A stretch of 64,000 nucleotides of DNA. It comes from Latrodectus hesperus. Lineage: Eukaryota; Arthropoda; Arachnida; Araneae; Theridiidae. The stretch spans positions 4,753,454 to 4,817,453 of the forward strand of contig JAJQOW010000014.1 in the NCBI GenBank assembly GCA_037975125.1. Direction: 5' to 3'. The notes under the pieces are model-generated. The model was not told the DNA's origin, did no database searches, and saw only the letters and a program-made list of their open reading frames with translations. The translations under genes and the position numbers were made by a program. This document shows, piece by piece, positions 49,990 through 64,000 of this stretch. Position 1 is the stretch's first letter, and each line of letters begins with the position of its first letter.

Positions 49990-51598
49990 TTAATATAAAA
50001 CGGAATCAAAGAAAAATCTACAATCCGAAGAGTAGAATAATTAATGCAACGATCTTGGGTAAATAAATTTTTATCTAGATGGCTTCATCTTAAATTTTAA
50101 AGTAGAAAGTTTATATTTATTTTTATTTTTTTTACTTTTCGAGCAACATTATTTGTAAATTGCCACTTAACTTACTATCAATTGCTATAACTATATCCAG
50201 ATATAAATATGAAATATTTTATTACTACTGAATCATTCAAAAATAAGAGTATTTTCTAAATATGTTCTTAGAAGACATTTATTGGTATCTAAAATTTTTA
50301 GTAGGGCGTTAAAAATTGTTTTTTGATCACATTTTACAAGTAAAATTAATTATATATATAAAAATAACTATATATGTACCGTAGAACTTAGATTTTCTCT
50401 ATGTATTATACATTTGAGCAATAGCTATAATTAATTCTTTATACATAATTTATTTTATTATTTTTAAATTATTAAAAAATAATCATTTTTAAATTATTAA
50501 AAATAATCAGTAGTTCGTAAATAAGCTCTTAAAAGCCAATAATTGGTACCTTAAATTATTGGAAGGCGTAAGGAAACTGTATTGTTTGTTTACTTTTTAC
50601 GATTAAAATTAATAATATAACAATACTAATCTGCATGTGTGATGAAAATATAAAATCTAAAACATGTAAAATGCACAATTCCTTCAAAGGAAACCTTTTA
50701 TAAATTTTGATTAACATTCAAACTTGTTTACTTCATTATTAAACATTTTTTTTCTAAAATAACGATTTACTTAATAAAATAGTCTTTAATGATTTTTTTT
50801 TTGGAAATTTGGTGTTTTACATCTTACAAACAAATCCCATTAACAATAATTATAAATCAATGTGCACAATATATTCCAAGTTCACTAAATATTATATTAT
50901 CTTTTCTGAACCGTAATTAAAATATTTTATATAAAATTAGTACTTATTAAATTATAATTTGAAATAATTTTTAATTAAAAATAACAACATTATAAATTAA
51001 TGATTCTCACTGCTTTTTTTTTGCAAGTGTAAAAAACAAATATTGCCCAATATATATCATTATTTTGATATTCAATTAAAGTTACAATAATAATTCCTAA
51101 AGTACATTCTGTTATTGCTTGAGTTGAAATGCTTGAGAATAAGTTTTAAAATTATAGTATTCGAGTGTAAAAATAGATGAACACTAGCATAAAAAATACT
51201 ATCTTCCATTGATTAGAGAAAATGTTTATTCAATGAAAATAAAATCCATGTGTGCACTTATTTAAAAACAAAACAAAAATTGTCTACAAATTGCATGAGG
51301 GAGAAAGAACATTCTTACTAAAATTCTCATGGTTCATTCCTGCTGAAGGCTAAATATTTATGTGCATATAATGATAACTTCATAAAATGTCAATTGAAAT
51401 CATCATAAATATCATTTTATTGAAATAACATGCAGTTATTTTACAGTTTAATAAATTCAGATATCTACGCTTGATTTTGAATCTTCTTTCATCACGAAAT
51501 TCTTAGTGTAGAAATAGTATGAAATACTTCATATAATATATTTATCTTTGTCAAGCAATTTTTACTTACGTTTTTATTCTTCAAAAAGTAAAAGAAAT
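49990..51598. other. AT-rich non-coding stretch
   Basis: Nothing recognised. Confidence 0.6.
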
Positions 51599-51749
51599 TA
51601 CACTACTTGCCATTAAAATTGCTACACCAAGAAAGCGGCACACCTCAAACGTGAAATTTGCATGACAGGTAGAACTTGCTGTGATATGCAAATGATTAGA
51701 TTTTCAGCACTTTCATACAAAGCAGGCGACAGTAACGGCATCTCCAATA

Positions 51750-51758
51750 TTTATAAAA
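51750..51758 (+). promoter_or_regulatory. Possible TATA box of the Tc1 transposase
   Basis: TTTATAAAA lies about 85 bp upstream of the transposase ATG in the element leader. In AT-rich DNA this is weak evidence, but the leader around it is GC-balanced and it is the only such match there. Confidence 0.3.
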
Positions 51759-51837
51759 CCAGAGATTTGACAGCACAGCAGTTTTCTCATACTCAATTTC
51801 CGTTTCAACGTTGGTTTCGGCAAAGAAAGTTGTTGTA

Positions 51838-52856
51838 ATGTCTCGTGTAAGAAAAAGAAATGCCTATCAGCAAGTGTCTGACTTTGATCGAGGAAGGATT
51901 ATAGCCTACCGGGATTGCAGTTTATCATACCGCAATATTGCTTCTCGCGTCGGTCGAGACCCCATGACTGTTAGCAAAATATGGAATCGATGGGTTCAGG
52001 ACAATCATACGGAACGTCATGCAGGATCTCAGCGACCCTTCATCGCTAAAAGCAGATAAGACAGACATCTTATCCATATGATCGCAAGGGATCGTACAGC
52101 CACGTCACGAACCCTGAGTCGAAAAATGGTGTCATTTGCAAGGCAACAAGTTTCTTCTCGAACAGTTCGACGACCTTTGCAGCAGCATGGATTGCCTGCA
52201 CGGTGACCTTGGCTTCGACTACCACTGACGCTACGTCACAGACAGGAGCGCCTTCAATGGTCTTATCAGCAACGAACCAGGAAGCGGGAATGGCATCACG
52301 TCATCTTTACAGATGAATCTCGGTTCTGTATACAGGACCATGATGGGTGCATCCGTGTTTGCAGGCATCGTGGAGAACGTGCATTGCTAGCTTGCATTGG
52401 ACATCGTCATACTGGCCCATTCTCTGGAGTGATGGTATGGGCTGCCATTGGATACGCGTCTCGATCACCTCTTGCTTGCATTACCGGCACTTTGAACAGC
52501 AACCGTTACACGGCTCTGCCCTATCTTTGAGGCCTTCCTAAAGCTTTGTTTCACAGGATAATGCACGACCGCATGTTGCCCGTTCTGTTCTGAACTTCCT
52601 TGATACAGAACAGGTTCAACTGTTACCCTGTTCAGCACGTTCTCCTGATCTGTCACCAATTGAGAACGTGTGGTCAATGGTTGCCGAGCGATTGGCACGC
52701 CATCACACAGCATCCACTACTGTCGATGAACTGTGGCAAAGTGTTGAAGCTGCATGGACTGAGATACCCGTACATGCCGTACAATCTTTGTTTGACTCCT
52801 TGCCTAGGGGGATAAATGCTGTTATTGCAGCAAGAGGTGGCTGCTCTGGGTACTGA
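51838..52856 (+). pseudogene. Tc1-like transposase, broken (copy 2)
   Basis: A DDE transposase of about 340 codons. The chosen ATG (51838) aligns with the copy 1 start; an upstream in-frame ATG at 51811 exists but lies in the leader. The DNA-binding part (FDRGRIIAYRDCSLSYRNIA, DPMTVSKIWNRWV) is intact. The catalytic residues are Asp 52312, Asp 52557 and Glu 52662. Lesions: TAA at 52057-52059, TGA at 52204-52206 (also present in copy 1), a 21-bp in-frame deletion near 52510, TGA at 52528-52530, and a one-base deletion near 52552 before the second Asp. The C-terminus (INAVIAARGGCSGY, stop) is intact and defines the true end of the family protein. Confidence 0.93.
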
Positions 52857-52993
52857 TTTCTAAAGATCTATACATCCTAATTTCCTGTAAATCTAGTCAC
52901 ATGTTCTTTTCACTATAATGTATGTGTCCAATAAATATTGTTCTGTTATTTGCATTCCTTCTTGGTGTAGCAATTTTAATGGCAAGATGTGTA

Positions 52994-59724
<6,731 letters not shown>

Positions 59725-60300
59725 ATAGCGTGAGTCAGCGACAATTTAGACGCAAGAATGGCATGTCTACAGATGAACACTAATTTTACATACAACATCT
59801 TGACGGCCTCGTCTTCAAGGAAAAAGTGCATTCCCAATGTTAATTCGATACATTCGTATTGGTATCATTTGGAATGACCAGATAGGGTTAGGCTGAATCC
59901 ATTTCTTGGTAATCTCTTGTTTCTGTGGAAGGTATTTTGAACAGTGAGCTGTCACATTTCCTTTTTATAAGGAACCGTAACTCTATTTTTTATTCAATCC
60001 TTTCGGAAAGCTATATTTTAAAAGCTTAATATTTGTTATCTCATTGGTGCTTCCTTGTTTCAAGAAATATTTTTCTGCAGCTTGGCAAAGGCTCTATATT
60101 TTTCATTAAAAAAAGCCAGTTCGATGACTAAAACGATTTATATTTCGCTATTTATTAATCAATACAATTGATAATATCAATACAATTGATGAATGATAGT
60201 GCCAGATATATTTTTATATGGCATTTAACTTCGTTTTAAATGAAAGTTCAGTCACTTGAGCTGTTATTGCTGCTAGAAACGGTTGTTTTGGTGAGGATTT
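59725..60300 (+). pseudogene. Old Tc1-like transposase remnant
   Basis: STDEH, stop, FYIQHLDGLVF and KEKVHSQC match the first-Asp region of Tc1 transposases (FTDESRFxLQHxDGRVRVW). About 70 codons on, ISCFCGRYFEQ is at the place of the usual LVRIAGTLNS. Near 60270, AVIAARNGCFG matches the C-terminal INAVIAARGGCSG of copy 2. The middle is deleted or unrecognisable and frames shift repeatedly. Terminal repeats not found. An old, dead copy from a related subfamily. Confidence 0.6.
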
Positions 60301-61259
60301 CTCTAAATCTACCCTTTCAAGAAATGAGTAATGCGAAGAGTCCTACAGTAGATTATTGAAAAATGAATGTATTATTGAAATTTAACTGTTTATTATTTCT
60401 ACTAAAAATTTATCAGATTAATATTATATTGCTTTTATTCCTCAATTTATAAATTATAATTTTAATACTATAAATTGCGTATTTCATAATATTAAAACTA
60501 TGCAATTTTAAAATTATATTTTAGTAGCTGTCTGTGCACAGTTTATGTATAAGAAAACAGATTATTTTCTTTCAAAGAAATGAAAATATGTAAACAAAAA
60601 ATTTTATTATTTTAAATACGTTTAAATACGTTATTTTTAAATGTGTTTAAAATTTAATTTTTAAATACGTTAATACTTTTTTTAAAATATGTTTAAATGA
60701 AAGAAAAATTCGCAATTTTTCACAGACGTTTTATCGATTGATTGATAGCCTTGATGTTTCTAAACTCTGTGTGTATTTCATAATCTACTAAAATAATCAT
60801 AATAATGATTGTATTATAATTGCATTTGAAAGCGACTTGTTAGGGAAACTTTAAAATTGTTTTCTGTTACAATTATTATTCTATAAATTAGTGCAAAATT
60901 TACGCATATGTGAAAATAATTTGCTGTCTTCTATGATTATCATTACTGTTCTGTTATTAAGATGAGTTTCAAGTGGAAGAGTTAAGCGTTGTATTTTCAA
61001 TTTTTTTATACCTTTGTAAACATTTAATATACTTGCATATTTATTAAAGTATCCATGTATTTGTTATAGTTTTTAAAATATAAAATTAAATTTATGTTTT
61101 TAAAATTTTTAAGAGGGAATTAAACATTTATATTAAGCTAAATCTTCTCAACTTATTTTAATCATAATTTATAACTAACAAAATATCCCTCTACTTTCAA
61201 GCAATACTGTCCAAACGACGCCATACATTAATTACATAATATATATCTTTCCCTCTATA
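60301..61259. other. AT-rich non-coding stretch
   Basis: Short direct repeats around AAATACGTT (60610-60680); otherwise nothing recognised. Confidence 0.6.
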
Positions 61260-61475
61260 CACAACAACAGAAATAAAATACCCCAGTCAACCCTTTGCGT
61301 GTGTGGTGTCGAGGGTATATTTGACCACAGTCTACTGAACTGCTTCCTCCCAAAACACTTATACTTGAAGAAACCTGCTATTATACCACCAATCAGTTTT
61401 CTAAAAAAATCTTGCAAGCTCTTTTCTGAAAATGGAATTACAGACACTGTAAAACTGCTTAGAATTCTCGGTTAG
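61260..61475 (+). pseudogene. LINE ORF2 C-terminal fragment
   Basis: An open frame reads IPQSTLCVCGVEGIFDHSLL, NCFLPKHLYLKKPAIIPP, ISFLKKSCKLFSENG, ITDTVKLLRILG and stops at 61473-61475. The pattern C-x-C-G-x-x-E-x(4)-H-x-L-x-x-C is the zinc-knuckle-like end common to non-LTR retrotransposon ORF2 proteins. Frames upstream are interrupted and no reverse-transcriptase motif is present, so it is a 5'-truncated copy. Some 130 bp separate it from the hAT element. Confidence 0.6.
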
Positions 61476-61601
61476 TAATGTGTGCTTGTAGAAAAGACCA
61501 TCCACGTCAGAAAAGTAAAGATCCGCGAATTCAGACTTCACATAAAACAACTTCTTTCAGTTATAAACAATAAAGAAGTTAAAAATGTTGTATTTATAAT
61601 C

Positions 61602-63315
61602 TTATAGAACAGGGATGGTGAACCAATGACACGCGTGGCATAAGTGGCATGTTTGAAAATTTTGATGGCACGCACAAAAACAAAATAGTTTTTTACAAGT
61701 TTTTTTTTTTGATAGAAATGAATCAAAATTATTAATCCAAACTTAATTCATAATTTATGGTATAAATTTATATTACTGAGATTACCTATTTTAGTATGTT
61801 AACTAGAATCATCAAATTAAACATTTTATATTAAAATATCGCATGAATATATAAAATCGTCAAATATCACATGAATTCTCTCGAAGTATATAAAGATGCA
61901 CATTAGATAGTTTTTTGCGTATCCCATTTTGCCTTCCAATATTATTGCATGTTGTTGTCGTCACAGCGCTCGAGCCAGACGACAGACTGCATTAGTCATT
62001 TTTAGTAAACCGTCGTCTTTGAAACTTCAACGACTTGTTAAAAATATAACTATTTGTTGTAAATAGATATAATGTTATTTTTAGGTAAATATGTTGGCAC
62101 ATAATTTCATATTTTGTATTCTGCATTCGTTTGCAAGAACTTATTGTGTCACGAATGAAGTTTTGACCTGTAACAACTTTAAGGTATTAAAAGTTATTAA
62201 ACTTATAATTTATTTTGCTTGTTTTTGAACAATAAAATATTTCAATATTATGAACAATTATTTTATCATTAAATTAATGTAAAATATAGAATTAATTATT
62301 AAAATTACCTTAAATTAATATATTATTTATTATTTTCTTGTGTTTGTAAAAATTTTAGTACTTTAATATGTGACGAAATATGTTCTTGCAAACGAATGTA
62401 GAACAAATTATTTATTTTATAACAATGTTATTAAAATATATATTTTTTAGAATTTCTTATTATGGCTAGTTCAATGAAGAAATCTAAATTATCCAAAACA
62501 TTTAGTGGCAAAGAATTTCAATCTTGGTGGACCGATAGATACGGTATGATTAAAAAGGACAGTAAAGCAATTTGTATTTTATGTTCTAAAACTGTTGTCT
62601 GTAGAATATATTCAGTAGAGCGGCATTATGAAACCAACCATAAATTTCTTCTCAATCGAAGTGTAGAAGAGCAAAAGCAGTATATATCACGTGCCTTAAA
62701 AATAAAAATGCTCAAACTACTTTTTTAATGAAATACAATGGAACTCAATCAAATATCATTGTTGCTAATTATCAAGTTTCAAAATATATTGTTCAGTATG
62801 CGAAACCTTTTAATAAAGCCGAATTTTCAAAGGACGCTTGGTGACAATGTGTACCATACTTATTCGATGATTTCGTAAACAAAGAAAAAAATATCCAAAA
62901 AATTGAAGACATACCGATAGCTAAGGATACAGTGAAAGAGAGAGTTTTGGGCATGATGGTAATGCCCAAAACAGATGCGACATGTTAAAATTAGCTAAAT
63001 ATCAACCAGATATTAAGTATATATCATTTTGTGTGCAGCTAGAAAAATCACATTTGAAACAATTGTTTTAACGGAATTTTGTTTCTAGAATATTGCTTTT
63101 TGTAAAACATTGATTAATAAAAAATTGCTTAAAGAAATATTTATTTTATTTGTTTATTTAATTATACTTACGTATAATTAAATAAATAAGTAAGTGTTTA
63201 TTTTCACTCGCTAACATTTCGAATGATATTTTACTGTGGCATGTTACCTATTTAAAAAGAATTTTTATGACTTGTGGCACGGACATCAAAAAATTTTGCC
63301 ATCCCTGCTATAGAA
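61602..63315 (+). mobile_element. hAT-superfamily element with 8-bp target duplication
   Basis: The body is 61610-63307 (1698 bp). The ends CAGGGATGGTGAACCAATG and, reverse complement at the right, CAGGGATGGCAAAATTTTTT share CAGGGATGG, a typical hAT terminus. The 8-bp flanks TTATAGAA (61602-61609) and CTATAGAA (63308-63315) match at seven of eight positions, as expected for a hAT target duplication. Subterminal motifs (GTGGCA, TGCCA) recur at both ends. At 1.7 kb it is shorter than usual for an autonomous hAT and lacks the catalytic core, so it is an internally deleted copy. Confidence 0.9.
62462..63075 (+). pseudogene. hAT transposase N-terminal remnant with BED-like zinc finger
   Basis: The frame from ATG 62462 reads WWTDRYGMIKKDSKAICILC, then SKTVVCRIYSVERHYETNH, giving the C-x2-C...H-x4-H arrangement of a BED-type finger used for DNA binding. 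A one-base slip before 62700 moves the frame to NAQTTFLMKYNGTQSN, then YAKPFNKAEFSKDAW, stop, PYLFDDFVNKEKNIQKIEDI and KDTVKERVLGM, matching the conserved N-terminal part of GTF2IRD2/SCAND3-like hAT transposases. The DDE core and the C-terminal dimerisation domain are absent. The resemblance to that clade is from memory of its motifs. Confidence 0.8.
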
Positions 63316-63869
<554 letters not shown>

Positions 63870-64000
63870 TTCCTTCTCAATTTAAATGCAAAACTCTTTA
63901 AATGAAATTCTAAGAAATGCTTCAATATAATGTATAACAAAATAAAATAATACATTATTTTGCTACTTTATGTTTTGCATTAATAATAATATTTGAAAGC

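Larger units (their letters stand above)
51599..52993 (+). mobile_element. Full-length Tc1/mariner element with both ends (copy 2)
   Basis: The element body is 51601-52991 (1391 bp). The left end CACTACTTGCCATTAAAATT and the right end, reverse complement CACATCTTGCCATTAAAATT, form inverted repeats of about 35 bp with two mismatches near the tip. Both ends are flanked by TA (51599-51600 and 52992-52993), the standard Tc1 target duplication. Inside are a leader of about 235 bp, a single intronless transposase and an AATAAA signal at 52930. Structurally complete; the transposase is not. Confidence 0.95.

Overview
The window is a strongly AT-rich piece of a eukaryotic chromosome, most likely from a spider (probably an orb-weaver). 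The evidence is indirect. The Tc1-type transposase copies are of a sort that, from memory, is very common in spider genomes. There are tRNA-derived SINEs ending in (CAA)n, and one SINE head resembles a repeat I associate with araneid sequences. Nothing is bacterial: there are no operons, ribosome binding sites or dense coding. Most of the 64 kb is non-coding DNA with (AT)n microsatellites and decayed transposons.

The one host gene I can support lies on the minus strand and is split into small exons, so no long open reading frame shows it. Six exons (45807-45679, 45485-45458, 44224-44133, 43829-43785, 41180-41044, 36817-36713) have consensus splice sites and join with matching codon phases at all five junctions into one open frame. 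The first carries a hydrophobic membrane span followed by a basic stop-transfer stretch; the rest form a tyrosine-containing cytoplasmic tail. A tentative exon upstream (46951-46788) has a fibronectin-III-like ending. A tentative terminal exon downstream (34269-34219) would end the protein in a PDZ-ligand-like -STPV. I read this as the C-terminal half of a single-pass cell-surface receptor or adhesion protein. I cannot name the family, and its ectodomain is mostly outside the window or not recognised.

Mobile DNA by region: 3.6-5.6 kb, a LINE reverse-transcriptase remnant fused to a 5'-truncated Tc1 copy; 8.3-8.7 kb, a tRNA-derived SINE; 20.9-21.95 kb, three SINEs side by side; 26.0 kb, a second Tc1 lineage; 30.0 kb, a mariner remnant; 39.2-39.9 kb, another mariner inside the last long intron of the host gene; 47.1-47.8 kb, two mariner ends in inverted orientation; 49.4-50.0 kb, a SINE tail beside a tRNA-SINE flanked by about 142-bp direct repeats; 51.6-53.0 kb, a full-length but dead Tc1 element with both ends and TA duplications; 59.7-60.3 kb, an old Tc1 remnant; 61.3 kb, a LINE ORF2 C-terminus; 61.6-63.3 kb, a short hAT element with both ends and an 8-bp target duplication. 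Every transposase or reverse transcriptase seen is broken.

I found no clearly new biological system. The items most worth checking are the reconstructed receptor gene with its small, partly frame-neutral exons, the inverted mariner pair, the modular SINE tails, and the shared stop codon in the two related Tc1 copies.
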